Assembly: GCA_024683955.1 (NCBI GenBank)
Contig: JAIKXS010000010.1
Span: 1-64,000 of the forward strand
DNA length: 64,000 nucleotides
From: Desulfovibrio sp.
GTDB lineage: Bacteria; Desulfobacterota; Desulfovibrionia; Desulfovibrionales; Desulfovibrionaceae
Direction: 5' to 3'
The position numbers were made by a program, and so were the translations under genes. A model generated the notes under the pieces. The model was not told the origin of the DNA, searched no databases, and saw nothing but the letters and a program-made list of their open reading frames with translations. Positions 26,898 to 38,843 of the stretch are shown in pieces (within the stretch, counting starts at the first letter, position 1; the number at the start of each line of letters is the position of its first letter).

Positions 26898-29043
26898 CGT
26901 TCTCGGTTTCCCTGATGACTTCAAGGATGAAAGGCATGGCGCGCACATCCTCGATGAGCTTATAGAGCTGCGTTGCGTTCTTGACCTCAACCGTGAACTT
27001 GAGCTTGGCACGGCCGTCCACGGTCGTTTCCATCATAATTCCCGAGATGTTGACATCGTTCCTGGCAATGGCTTCTGCCGTCTTGGCGAGGACACCCCGC
27101 TCGTTCTTCGCGATGACAAAGATACCAGCCTCGTAGGGTTTTTCCTCCTGCCCGTCCCAGTAGACGTTGATGAGACGCTCGATTTCCATGTTCGAGACGT
27201 TCGGGCAGTCCTGACGGTGCACGGTGATCCCGACGCCACGGCTGATATAGCCTATGATGGCGTCACCGGGCACGGGATTGCAGCACTGCGCAAAACGCAT
27301 GAGGACGCCGTCAACACCGGCAATGCTCACCCCGTCCCGTTTTCGCGGCGTCTCCTCCTTGACTTCCTTCGGCACAATGGGCGGCGTGGCAACGCTTTCC
27401 GGATGCATGGCAGCGTAGAGACGGTTCAGAACACGGCGCGAGGTCAGGTGTCCATAGCCCACGGCCGCAATCAGATCATCCACACTGTCAAACTTGAACT
27501 CCTGGGCCACGAGCACAAAATGCCCGTCCTTCATGGCCTTGGCCACATTGAGACTGAGCTTTCTTCCGTCCTTTTCGAGGATTTCCGTACCAAGCCGCAC
27601 TGCCCGCCCCCGTTCCTCCGTCCGGAGATAGCGCTGTATATAGCTCCGGGCCTTGGCCGTCTTGACCATGGTAAGCCAGTCACGGTTTGGATGACGGTTT
27701 GCGTCGGTTATGATTTCAACGAGATCGCCGTTTTTCAGGACCGTGTTCAGCGGCATGAGACGGTCGTTGATTTTCGCACCCGCGCAATGGGTACCGACCT
27801 TTGAGTGGATCTGAAAGGCAAAATCAAGCGGGGTCGCCCCTTCCGGAAGTTCCTTCACATCGCCTGCCGGCGTGTAGACATAGACCTCGTCCTTGAAAAG
27901 ATCCATCTTGAGGGACTGCATAAACTCTTTTGAGTCGCTCTCGCCCCCCTGCCGCTCAAATATTTCCCTGAGCCATGTGAACTGCTCGAGGTCCTTTGAG
28001 TTCACCCGCCCCTTTTCCTTGTAAAGCCAGTGGGCGGCAATGCCGTGCTCGGCCTGTCTGTGCATCTCCTCCGTACGGATCTGTATCTCGATGCGCTCCG
28101 CCTCCGGCCCGATGACTGTGGTGTGCAGGCTCTGGTAGCCGTTGGCCTTCGGCATGGAAATATAGTCCTTGAAACGACCGTGCACGGGCTTCCACTGTGA
28201 ATGGACGAGGCCGAGGACCGCGTAGCAGTCGCGAATATCCTTGACGAGCACCCGGAAGGCCATAATGTCGTGCATCTCATCAAGAGTCAGGGACTGCGAC
28301 TGCATTTTTTTATAGATACTGTATTTATGCTTGATGCGTCCGTAGACGTAGCCTTCAACCTTGTTGAGGCCGAGAAGATTCCGGATCATTCCGACCACGT
28401 TGTCGATAATGTTCTTCTCAACGACCTGATGTTTTTCGAGCCATGTGCAGATCTGGTTATAGATGTCAGGCTGAAGATATTTGAAACTGAGATCCTCGAG
28501 ATCGCGCTTCAGAATATAGAGGCCAAGACGATTCGCGAGGGGGGCGTAGATATCCATGGTCTCGCGGGCAATGCGCTGTCGCTTGTAGGTCTTCTGAAAA
28601 TCGAGGGTGCTCATGTTGTGGAGGCGGTCGGCAAGCTTCACCATGAGCACACGCATGTCATGACTCATGGCAAGAATCATCTTTCTGATGTTTTCAGCCT
28701 GCGCCTCTTCCCTGTTTTCAAAGGTGATTGTGCTGATTTTGGTTACACCGTCGACGATATCAGCGACTTCTTCCCCGAATTCGGAATCGATGTCCTCAAT
28801 GCCGGCCTTGGTGTCCTCAACCGTGTCGTGAAGCAGGCCCGCGGCGATGGTCGGAGCGTCAAAGCCCATGCGGGCAAGGGTGTTGGCGACAGCAAGAGGA
28901 TGAGAAAGATAGGGCTCTCCCGAAAGACGGGTCTGCCCCTCGTGGTAGGCGGATGCAAAAACATAGGCTTTCCGGATAAGTTCCGGATCCGCTCCCGGGT
29001 TTTTGCTCTGATAGGTAGTGATAATGTCTTGAATCGGTATCAT
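26887..29043 (-). CDS. Bifunctional (p)ppGpp synthetase/hydrolase (RelA/SpoT family)
   Basis: HD domain (GLLHDTVEDTKAG), synthetase (RVLVKDIRDCYAVLGLVHSQWKPVHGRFKDYISMPKANGYQSLHTTV), TGS and ACT domains. Confidence 0.97.
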   Translation of the reverse strand: MIPIQDIITTYQSKNPGADPELIRKAYVFASAYHEGQTRLSGEPYLSHPLAVANTLARMGFDAPTIAAGLLHDTVEDTKAGIEDIDSEFGEEVADIVDGVTKISTITFENREEAQAENIRKMILAMSHDMRVLMVKLADRLHNMSTLDFQKTYKRQRIARETMDIYAPLANRLGLYILKRDLEDLSFKYLQPDIYNQICTWLEKHQVVEKNIIDNVVGMIRNLLGLNKVEGYVYGRIKHKYSIYKKMQSQSLTLDEMHDIMAFRVLVKDIRDCYAVLGLVHSQWKPVHGRFKDYISMPKANGYQSLHTTVIGPEAERIEIQIRTEEMHRQAEHGIAAHWLYKEKGRVNSKDLEQFTWLREIFERQGGESDSKEFMQSLKMDLFKDEVYVYTPAGDVKELPEGATPLDFAFQIHSKVGTHCAGAKINDRLMPLNTVLKNGDLVEIITDANRHPNRDWLTMVKTAKARSYIQRYLRTEERGRAVRLGTEILEKDGRKLSLNVAKAMKDGHFVLVAQEFKFDSVDDLIAAVGYGHLTSRRVLNRLYAAMHPESVATPPIVPKEVKEETPRKRDGVSIAGVDGVLMRFAQCCNPVPGDAIIGYISRGVGITVHRQDCPNVSNMEIERLINVYWDGQEEKPYEAGIFVIAKNERGVLAKTAEAIARNDVNISGIMMETTVDGRAKLKFTVEVKNATQLYKLIEDVRAMPFILEVIRETENDDL

Positions 29044-29113
29044 GGAAAGACCTGGCGGGACGCCACCTTTCTCAAAAAAAACAGCGGCTCAGGGCCCGAA
29101 CGAAAAACGTGCT

Positions 29114-30007
29114 TTAGCCAAGTTCAAGGTGTCTGTGATCAAGGGACGTACGGTAGCCCTGCTGACGGAAATACTGGGCCAGCGCCTCCGCAAAGGCCAC
29201 CGAGCGGTGACGCCCTCCGGTACAGCCAAGGGCAACGGCAAGACGATAGCGCCCTTCCGCCTCCATCTGCGGAAGGAGAAAGGAAAAGAGATCGCAAAGC
29301 CTCGTGCGGTACTCGCGGGAGACGGGATTTGCGAAAACGTAGGAGGAGACCGCTTCGTCAAGACCGCTCAGCGGACGCAGGGACTCCTCAAAATAGGGAT
29401 TTTGCAGAAAACGCAAGTCAAGCACCATGTCCGCTTCCTTCGGCACCCCATACTTGAAGCCAAAGGAGATGAAGGTAACCCGCAACGAATGGAGGGCATC
29501 GCGTCCGGGGCTGAAACGGCGCTGTATACGCCTGCGCAAATCGTGAATGGAATAGTGGGAGGTGTCGAGCACAAGATCTGCCTGCGCCTTGATGGGCATG
29601 AGGCGTTCCTGTTCCGCAAGAATTGAGGCCTCAAGTCCCATCCCCTCTTTTTCAAGGGGATGGGGACGTCTTGTCTGGGCGTAACGGCGGATGAGCACGG
29701 AGACGTCCGCCGTTACAAAAAGGAGCTCGGGCCGTATGCCCTTCTGGGCCAGGGCGTCGAGGGCCGGAAGGATTTCCTCCTGAAAATCGCTCTGACGCAT
29801 GTCCATGCCCAGGGCTATGCCGGTGAAATGGGACATGGAGGGCTGTTCCATCATGGAGACCATCTGTCCGGCAAGTCCGGCCGGAAGGCCGTCAACGGTA
29901 AAGAACTGCAAATCCTCAAAAACCCTGAGGGCCGTACTTTTCCCGGCCCCTGAAAGACCGGTCACTATTGAGACCCGAATGGTGCCGTCGCTGTGCTGAC
30001 CTGCCAT
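29114..30007 (-). CDS. rapZ: RNase adapter protein RapZ
   Basis: VSIVTGLSGAGKSTALRVFEDLQFFTVDGLPAGL...GCTGGRHRSVAFAE. Confidence 0.95.
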   Translation of the reverse strand: MAGQHSDGTIRVSIVTGLSGAGKSTALRVFEDLQFFTVDGLPAGLAGQMVSMMEQPSMSHFTGIALGMDMRQSDFQEEILPALDALAQKGIRPELLFVTADVSVLIRRYAQTRRPHPLEKEGMGLEASILAEQERLMPIKAQADLVLDTSHYSIHDLRRRIQRRFSPGRDALHSLRVTFISFGFKYGVPKEADMVLDLRFLQNPYFEESLRPLSGLDEAVSSYVFANPVSREYRTRLCDLFSFLLPQMEAEGRYRLAVALGCTGGRHRSVAFAEALAQYFRQQGYRTSLDHRHLELG

Positions 30008-30041
30008 GAAAGCCCACCTGTTTCCGGGACATGGGTATGAT

Positions 30042-30581
30042 CTAAAGAACCGGGTCGATCAGCCCATACCCCTGATTACGCCTGCGGTAGACAACATTGA
30101 TGCGGTTGTTTTCGGCGTTGAAGAACACAAGGAAGTCACTGCCTATGGATTCAAGCTGCATGAGAGCCTCATCCAGATAAAGAGGCTTTGAAGCAAAACG
30201 CTTCGTTCCTACAACGTCCGGCAGGTCTTCGGCCTCGCCGTCCATGGTGAAGGTAAAGACATCCACATTTGTCTCGCGAGCGGTTCTCCGCTGTTCCTTC
30301 ACCTTGGCGACACGCTTCTTGACCTGGCTTTCGACCTTGTCTGTCACAATGTCGATGGCCGCGTACATATCCTGCGTCTGCTCGCCAGCGTTGACATGAA
30401 GTCCCTCCCCCGTCAGGGTCACTTCGCAGCGGTGCCTGAACTTATCGACCGAGAGGGCTACTGACACATCTATATCGCTGTTCTTGCCAAAAAAACGTCC
30501 AAGCTTTTCCATTCTGCGACGGGCATACTTCTTCAGATGTTCCGACGCTTCAAAGTTCTTAAAGACGAACGAAATATTCAT
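30042..30581 (-). CDS. hpf: Ribosome hibernation promoting factor, long form
   Basis: MNISFVFKNFEASEHLKKYARRRMEKL...; C-terminal KPLYLDEALMQLESIGSDFLVFFNAENNRINVVYRRRNQGYGLIDP. Confidence 0.95.
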   Translation of the reverse strand: MNISFVFKNFEASEHLKKYARRRMEKLGRFFGKNSDIDVSVALSVDKFRHRCEVTLTGEGLHVNAGEQTQDMYAAIDIVTDKVESQVKKRVAKVKEQRRTARETNVDVFTFTMDGEAEDLPDVVGTKRFASKPLYLDEALMQLESIGSDFLVFFNAENNRINVVYRRRNQGYGLIDPVL

Positions 30582-30702
30582 GGCATCTTCTCCAGGCTCA
30601 TGTGATTGTAGTTTGGGGGTCGCAAGCAACGCGCGCAACGGACGCCACCCAGTGGTAAGGAAGAAACAACAGGGGAAACATTGTCCCGCGGCACGGGACG
30701 GC

Positions 30703-32133
30703 TTACCGGCGACGACGCTTCGAGGAGGAATCAATGCCAAGCTGCGTTCTGTACTTGGCAACGGTACGCCGCGCAATGGAAATATTCATTTTTTTATTCA
30801 GCATGTCAGCCAGGTGTTCATCGCTGTAGGGATTTTTCGGATCTTCCTCAGAAATGAGGTCCTTGATGAAGGCCTTGACGCTTTCCGAACCGACAAGGGA
30901 GCCGTCCGCCTGCTCCAGAGCGCTGTTAAAGAAAAATTTTAGTTCATAGACCCCGTAGGGTGTTGCCACATACTTATTGGTCGTTATACGGCTCACCGTC
31001 GACTCGTGCATCTCGATATCGTCGGCGATGTCCTTGAGAATCAGCGGCACGAGTTTTGTCGGACCGAATTCAAAAAAGTCCCGCTGATGACGTACGATGC
31101 TCTCCGTCACCTTATAGAGTGTACGCTGGCGCTGATAAAGGCTTTTGATGAGCCAGGACGCCGAACGTATCTTCTGCGTGCAGTATTCTTTCTCGGTTTC
31201 GCTCGCCCTCGAGATATCGGCCAGTGCCAGTTCGGAAAGCTGAAGATTGGGAATTCCTTCCTCATTGAGCGTGATCACAAAGTCGTCGTTCACCTTGTGA
31301 ACATAGACATCAGGACAGATGTAGTTCGGCTCCTCGTCCCCGAAGCTCGCCCCCGGCATGGGTTCAAGATCCTTTATAATGGCAAGGTAGTCCTCCAAGT
31401 CCTCCATATCAAGGGAAAACTTTTTAAGAAGAACCTTGTAACGGCGAGCCTCAATATCCTCAAGATGGTGGGAGACGAGCTCGACAAGGACCGGATCCCG
31501 ATCATAGCCCCTGTCCTCAAGCTGTATAAGAAGACATTCGCGTGCATCGCGTGCGGCCACGCCGACCGGATCGAAGTGCTGGATATTCTTGAGCATGCTC
31601 TCGACAGATGCCTGATCAGCCCCCGTCTTTTCAACCAGTTCCTGGATCTCGGCACAAAGATAGCCGGAGGAAGAAAGATTGCCAATGATCTCCTCTCCTA
31701 TGGCGATATCTTCTTCAGAATAGGCGGAAAAGTGCAGTTGCCAGAGCAGGTGGGCCTCGAGGGTCGGCTTGACGGCATAGCGGGCTTCAAAAGATGTCGC
31801 ATCATCAAGAGACTCGTATTCACGGCTTTGTGACTGACGCGACGTGCTCGAAAACTCGCCAAGATAATCCTCCCACTGGGCATCCCTGGCCACCTCGTTG
31901 TCGTAGACATCGTCCTCATGGGACTCCTTGCGCTCAACCTCATGATTTGTTTCGGTTCCTGCCTGGGTATCAGCCTGCCCCTCCTCGAGAAAGGGATTTT
32001 CAAGCATTTCCTTCTGAATGGTCTCTTCCAGTTCAAGACGCGACAGCTGAAGCAGCTTGATGGCCTGACGCAACTGCGGCGTCATCACCATGCGCTGCTG
32101 CATCTTTAACTGCTGATGAAGTTCCAACGCCAT
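30703..32133 (-). CDS. rpoN: RNA polymerase sigma-54 factor
   Basis: MALELHQQLKMQQRMVMTPQLRQAIKLLQLSRLEL...; RpoN box ISIARRTVAKYRTQLGIDSSSKRRRR. Confidence 0.97.
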   Translation of the reverse strand: MALELHQQLKMQQRMVMTPQLRQAIKLLQLSRLELEETIQKEMLENPFLEEGQADTQAGTETNHEVERKESHEDDVYDNEVARDAQWEDYLGEFSSTSRQSQSREYESLDDATSFEARYAVKPTLEAHLLWQLHFSAYSEEDIAIGEEIIGNLSSSGYLCAEIQELVEKTGADQASVESMLKNIQHFDPVGVAARDARECLLIQLEDRGYDRDPVLVELVSHHLEDIEARRYKVLLKKFSLDMEDLEDYLAIIKDLEPMPGASFGDEEPNYICPDVYVHKVNDDFVITLNEEGIPNLQLSELALADISRASETEKEYCTQKIRSASWLIKSLYQRQRTLYKVTESIVRHQRDFFEFGPTKLVPLILKDIADDIEMHESTVSRITTNKYVATPYGVYELKFFFNSALEQADGSLVGSESVKAFIKDLISEEDPKNPYSDEHLADMLNKKMNISIARRTVAKYRTQLGIDSSSKRRRR

Positions 32134-32179
32134 GATTATCCTCTACCTTACGCAAAGAGCCTCTGCCTGATATGCACTT

Positions 32180-34063
<1,884 letters not shown>

Positions 34064-34267
34064 CTATACCCCCTGATGCCATTTTTTTCTAGTCTCAAAC
34101 AACAAGCTGAAAATATGCGCTCCAAAGAGAAACCGGCAACGAGTACGGACACGTCCCGGAAGCACACCCCGCGTTCCGCAGAACGGAAAATCAGTGCATG
34201 ACCTTCCCGGAATTCTCCTCTCTCCGTTTCCCAGGAATCAGGGGCATGTGCCGCGTTTTTTTCCCAA

Positions 34268-34296
34268 TTGACGCTCCATTTTTAAAAACGTATATT
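34268..34296 (+). promoter_or_regulatory. Sigma-70-like promoter for the PurQ-like gene
   Basis: TTGACG-N17-TATATT about 50 nt upstream of the ATG at 34346. Confidence 0.65.
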
Positions 34297-34345
34297 TGTT
34301 TCTTTCAAATTTTTATCAGAGGCCTTGTTGATTTGGAGTGTTGTA

Positions 34346-35158
34346 ATGGTGAGCGTACACACAATCGTCGTAACGGGGTTCGGCACCAATTCCCATGTGG
34401 AAACAGCCCATACCGCACGGCTTGCCGGGTCGGACCGCGTTGATATTATTCATTTTGCAGATCTTGCGGCCGGAATGGCCACTCTCGATGACTACCAGTT
34501 CCTCATATTTCCCGGCGGGTTTCTCGATGGCGACGACCTTGGAGCCGCCCAGGCTGCGGCCGTCCGCTGGCGTTTTGCCAAAGATCCCCAGGGAACGCCC
34601 CTCTACGAACATCTCTCCCGTTTTCTCGACAGGGGAGGGCTGATTCTTGGCATCTGCAACGGCTTCCAGCTCCTTGTGAAACTCGGCATTCTCCCCTCGC
34701 TCAATAACGAACTTTTCTCTCGCACAGTCTCCCTCGGGCACAACGATTCGGCACGCTTTGAGGACAGGTGGGTCACCCTGCGCGTCAACAAGGAAAGTCC
34801 CTGTGTCTTCACCAAAGGCTTCGATCGATTTGCCATGCCCGTCCGGCACGGCGAGGGAAAAATCGTCTGCCGGAGCGAGGACGTGCTGCAGCGACTCTGG
34901 AAGGAAGGACACGTTGCCCTGCAGTACGCCGATCCAAAGACCCTTCTCCCGACAGACGCCTATCCGGCGAACCCCAATGGTTCACCCCTCTCCATCGCCG
35001 GACTCACCAATCCCAACGGCCACGTGCTTGGCCTCATGCCACATCCCGAGGCCTTCCATCACGTGACAAACCATCCGCGCTGGACCGCCGGCGAGCTTGA
35101 TTCGCCTCCCGGCACCATGCTCTTCAGCAACGCCGTACGCTTTCTGAAGGCCTGCTGA
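34346..35158 (+). CDS. Phosphoribosylformylglycinamidine synthase glutaminase subunit-like (PurQ-like)
   Basis: FLIFPGGFLDGDDLGAA...GLILGICNGFQLLVKLG...MPVRHGEGKIV...GLMPHPEAFHH. Confidence 0.9.
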   Translation: MVSVHTIVVTGFGTNSHVETAHTARLAGSDRVDIIHFADLAAGMATLDDYQFLIFPGGFLDGDDLGAAQAAAVRWRFAKDPQGTPLYEHLSRFLDRGGLILGICNGFQLLVKLGILPSLNNELFSRTVSLGHNDSARFEDRWVTLRVNKESPCVFTKGFDRFAMPVRHGEGKIVCRSEDVLQRLWKEGHVALQYADPKTLLPTDAYPANPNGSPLSIAGLTNPNGHVLGLMPHPEAFHHVTNHPRWTAGELDSPPGTMLFSNAVRFLKAC

Positions 35159-35250
35159 GAATGCGGGAGCCCCTCTTCTCCGTCCCCAGCCCCCTTCTGC
35201 AGCAGCATCGCGACCCTTCTCCCGTACTGTAAGGATAAGAAACAATCATA

Positions 35251-36066
35251 ATGGACAGACAAGAACTCATCGCCCTTATCGAAGGGTACTGCCCGCCCGG
35301 AAACGCCGCCTCTTGGGACCGTTCGGGCATTCAGATTCACGCAGAACACAAGGACATTCTTTCTCTTGCCGTGGCGCTTGATCCCACGCCGGAAACTATC
35401 GGGAGCGCCATAGCGCACGGGGCGGACGCCGTTCTGACCCATCATCCCCTCTCCCTCTCCCCCGGTCTTCCGGACAAAGACGGTCCCTATTTCCGCGTGC
35501 TGAAAAAAGCCCTTGCTGCTGACATCCTGCTCTACGCGGCCCACACGACCCTGGACACCAATCTCAACGGGCCTGCGGGCTTTCTGGCCGATGCCTTTTC
35601 TCTGCAAGACCGTGCCCCCCTTGAGACGATTGACGGCGTTCCCCCGTCTCTTCCTCCTTCGAAAGAGCCCCTTTTGGGCTACGGCCTTTCCGGCACCCTT
35701 GAAAAACCTCTCCCCCGTGAAGAATTTCTCGCCCGGCTGAACAGCATCTTTCCCGTTCAAACGGCAACACTTGTGGGCACTCTTCCCAAAACCATCACCC
35801 GCATGGCTTACTGCACGGGATCCGGTGCCTCCCTTATTTCAGCGGCAAGAGAAGCAGGGGCCGATGTTTATATCACCGGAGACGTCAAATACCACGCTGC
35901 CCTTGATGAGATGACGGGGCCCATGGCCATTTGTGACGTGGGACATCACGCACCCGAAGAAGCCATGATAAAGGTTTTCGGAGACCTTCTCGCGGCGGCT
36001 CTTCCCGTGCCCGTGACGGTACTTCCCTCAACATCCCCCTTTACACCGCTTTTTTCCACGCTGTAA
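35251..36066 (+). CDS. Nif3-like dinuclear metal centre protein
   Basis: AASWDRSGIQIH, GADAVLTHHPL, LYAAHTTLDTNLNGPAGFLADAF, DVYITGDVKYHAALDEM. Confidence 0.9.
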   Translation: MDRQELIALIEGYCPPGNAASWDRSGIQIHAEHKDILSLAVALDPTPETIGSAIAHGADAVLTHHPLSLSPGLPDKDGPYFRVLKKALAADILLYAAHTTLDTNLNGPAGFLADAFSLQDRAPLETIDGVPPSLPPSKEPLLGYGLSGTLEKPLPREEFLARLNSIFPVQTATLVGTLPKTITRMAYCTGSGASLISAAREAGADVYITGDVKYHAALDEMTGPMAICDVGHHAPEEAMIKVFGDLLAAALPVPVTVLPSTSPFTPLFSTL

Positions 36067-36095
36067 TCAGGAGCCCGCACCGTCTCGGGACCGTA

Positions 36096-36123
36096 TTTTT
36101 GCACACAAATTTTTGCATACAAA
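36096..36123 (+). repeat. Tandem 14-bp direct repeat upstream of the zinc-ribbon gene
   Basis: TTTTTGCACACAAA followed immediately by TTTTTGCATACAAA. Confidence 0.85.
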
Positions 36124-36154
36124 ATAACCCATATATTTTTGAGGAGCAGGACTT

Positions 36155-37090
36155 ATGAGCGTCATCTATCTTGCAGAAATAAAACAACTGATCGAACTTC
36201 AAAAAGTCGATGACGAGCGCTTTGCCACACGTCAGATTTTGGAGAACGCGCCGGAAGAGATCGCGCAGCTGCGTAAGAAGTACGAAAGCGTTGAACGCCG
36301 CAGGGATCACATCCTCGATAAAATCACCCATCTGAACGAACAGTCAAAACGTCTTTCAAGCGAGCTCTCCGACGATTCGGCCAAAATCAAGAAAAGCAAA
36401 ACAAAACTGATGCAGGCCGAAAACACCCGTGAATACCAGGCAATGGTCCGCGAGGTGGACAATATGGAAAAAAGTTCCTCCACGCGGGAGGAGGAAAAAA
36501 CCGCCCTCGAGGATGAACTCAAGAACCAGAACGTCCTGCTCACGGAAATCGACAAAGAATACACTGCCCTCAAGAGCGAACTCGAAGTCAAGGAAGGCGG
36601 GCTCGCCGAAAAAATCGAAAAGACGGAAGCTCTGCTTACAACCCTTGACGCACGGCGCGCCGAATCCAGCAAGAGTATTTCAACACCCGTTTTCCAACGC
36701 TACGAATTTATCCGCAAACGTCTTGATCATCCTGTCATTGTGGCCATAAAGGACGGGGTCTGCACGGGCTGCCACATAGCCGTCCCCCCGCAGGTTTTCA
36801 TCGAACTTCAGCGCGGCCAGCAGATCATGAGCTGTCCCAACTGCCAGCGTCTCATTTTCTGGGACAAGCACTTTGAAGAGGAAGACACGCCCGTGGCAGC
36901 GCCCGAAAATGCCGAAGAACAGACCGAAACAACGGAAAACACCGTCGATAAAGCCGAGAAAAACGATTCGACGAAACGCCGCGTGAAGAAGGCAAGGACC
37001 GAGGACGAGAAGGGGCAGGATGCTGAGACTGACGCGGCTGACACGAACGCTTCTGAAGAAGCCGCCGGCGCTGATTCTGAAGAGGCGTAG
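36155..37090 (+). CDS. Coiled-coil / C4 zinc-ribbon protein with acidic C-terminal tail
   Basis: Long coiled coil, then CTGCHIAVPPQVFIELQRGQQIMSCPNCQRLIF. Confidence 0.88.
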   Translation: MSVIYLAEIKQLIELQKVDDERFATRQILENAPEEIAQLRKKYESVERRRDHILDKITHLNEQSKRLSSELSDDSAKIKKSKTKLMQAENTREYQAMVREVDNMEKSSSTREEEKTALEDELKNQNVLLTEIDKEYTALKSELEVKEGGLAEKIEKTEALLTTLDARRAESSKSISTPVFQRYEFIRKRLDHPVIVAIKDGVCTGCHIAVPPQVFIELQRGQQIMSCPNCQRLIFWDKHFEEEDTPVAAPENAEEQTETTENTVDKAEKNDSTKRRVKKARTEDEKGQDAETDAADTNASEEAAGADSEEA

Positions 37091-37112
37091 GGTCTTTCGT
37101 TCTCCGAACGTC

Positions 37113-37456
37113 TCCAACGAGTTGAACGAACCGTCGCTGCGACAGAATGTCGGAGAGGAAAGTCCGGGCTCAGCAGGGCAGGACGCTGGGCAACACCCAG
37201 AGGGGGTGACCCCTGGAAAGCGCAACAGAAAGTAAACCGCCGCATCCGCGGTAAGGGTGAAAGGGTGGGGCAAGAGCCCACCAGAGGATACGGTGACGTA
37301 TTCTGCTAGGCATACCCCGTCATGAGCAAGACCAAGTAGGAAAGGGGCCGGCCCGGCCGTAACCTTTCGGGTAGGTTGCTTGAGGGCACGGGTAACCGTG
37401 CTCCTAGATGAATGACGGTTCTCGACAGAACCCGGCTTACAGTTCGACTCGTTTGC
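37113..37456 (+). ncRNA. rnpB: RNase P RNA, bacterial type A
   Basis: Conserved core GGAGAGGAAAGTCCGGGCTC, AGAGCCCACCAG, TAGATGAATGACGGTTC...GACAGAACCCGGCTTACA; terminal P1 pairing caacgag...ctcgtttg. Confidence 0.96.
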
Positions 37457-37457
37457 T

Positions 37458-37486
37458 TCAAAGGCCCCCGCGGAGGGGGCCTTTGA
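37458..37486. terminator. Strong hairpin immediately downstream of rnpB
   Basis: tcaaaggccccc-gcgga-gggggcctttga perfect stem; lacks a clear T-tract on the + strand. Confidence 0.6.
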
Positions 37487-37544
37487 AAAACCTTTACGGA
37501 CGCCTTCATATCTGCAAAACCACAGAAAACGCAGAAGATGCCTT

Positions 37545-38774
37545 ATGAAAAATTCCCTGACCGAGTCCGCACAACACCCCGCACCGACCCTGCCGGATGC
37601 CTGCGTCTGGGGGGTTGTCGTCGCTGCCGGGCTCGGGACACGCATGGGGGAGGGGCGTGAACCCAAACAGTTTCTGCTTCTCGACGGAAGACCCCTCTAC
37701 TGGCGAAGCATCTCTGTCATGGCGTCGTGTCCGGACATACGGGGCATCGTCCTTGTTTTACCGAAGGACTTTGTCTCAAGGGAGGAGGAGCGGATCCGCG
37801 AATTCTCCAGGGAGACCCCGCCCGGGATTCCGCTTCTCCTCACGGAAGGAGGGGCATCACGGAAGGACTCCGTCCGTCTGGGACTCGAACGGCTTCCCCA
37901 TGAATGCACCCACGTCCTCATCCACGACGGAGCGCGCCCCTTTCTTTCTGCAGGCCTTATACACGCTCTTGTGGAGGAACTTCGTTCCGGAAAGAACGCG
38001 GTCATCCCGGCCGTCCCCGTTAACGACACCATAAAACGGGTACGTTACGGGCAGGTTCTGGAAACACCGGACCGGGAGGAACTCCTTGCCGTTCAGACAC
38101 CGCAGGCATTTGAAAAAAACGCGATTCTGAAGGCCCATGAGACCCTGGAGGGATCGTTTACCGACGACGCCTCCATGCTCGAAGTCCTGGGGGAAAAAGT
38201 TTATACTATTCCCGGGGACGGCAGAAACAACAAAATAACCTATCCCTCGGACCTTTCTGCGATTATGGAAGAGAAAACCCCCAGACTGACCGTTGGTCAG
38301 GGCTATGACGTTCACCGTTTCGGCGGAACCCGTCCCGTCGTGCTTGGCGGGGTGCCCATTCCCTCAGGGGAGGCCATCCAGGCCCATTCAGACGGCGACG
38401 TCCTTCTTCACGCCCTTATGGACGCCCTCCTCGGTGCGGCCGGTCTTGGGGATATAGGGGAACATTTTCCGGACAGCGATCCGCGCTTTGCCGGTATTTC
38501 CTCTTCGCTTCTTCTTGACCACGTTCTGACCCTTCTGAGGGAAAAAGGGATCGTTCCCTGCCATATTGACGGCACAGTCATCTGTGAACGCCCGAAAATA
38601 GCTCCTCACCGCGACGCCATCCGTGCCAACATCGCCCGTCTTCTCTCCCTTCCGAAAGACGCCGTAAATATCAAAGCCACCACAGAAGAGGGCCTTGGTT
38701 TCACGGGACGAAAAGAGGGGATCAAAGCGCTTTGCGTGGCACTGTGCAAAGGAATGGGGCACAAGCATGCCTGA
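37545..38774 (+). CDS. ispDF: Bifunctional IspD/IspF isoprenoid biosynthesis enzyme
   Basis: IspD VVAAGLGTRMGEGREPKQFLLLDGRPLYW; IspF GQGYDVHRFGGTRPVVLGGVPIPSGEAIQAHSDGDVLLHALMDALLGAAGLGDIGEHFPDSD. Confidence 0.96.
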   Translation: MKNSLTESAQHPAPTLPDACVWGVVVAAGLGTRMGEGREPKQFLLLDGRPLYWRSISVMASCPDIRGIVLVLPKDFVSREEERIREFSRETPPGIPLLLTEGGASRKDSVRLGLERLPHECTHVLIHDGARPFLSAGLIHALVEELRSGKNAVIPAVPVNDTIKRVRYGQVLETPDREELLAVQTPQAFEKNAILKAHETLEGSFTDDASMLEVLGEKVYTIPGDGRNNKITYPSDLSAIMEEKTPRLTVGQGYDVHRFGGTRPVVLGGVPIPSGEAIQAHSDGDVLLHALMDALLGAAGLGDIGEHFPDSDPRFAGISSSLLLDHVLTLLREKGIVPCHIDGTVICERPKIAPHRDAIRANIARLLSLPKDAVNIKATTEEGLGFTGRKEGIKALCVALCKGMGHKHA

Positions 38775-38843
38775 TCCGGGTGACTATCACCCTAATCCTG
38801 TTTCCTCCCACCCGACAAGACGGCTCAAGCCGTTGGAGATTTT

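Noticed and set aside
26806-29457. Two long + ORFs (332 and 418 aa) antisense to relA/spoT
   Set aside because: Both mirror the RelA/SpoT coding frame; no recognisable motifs.
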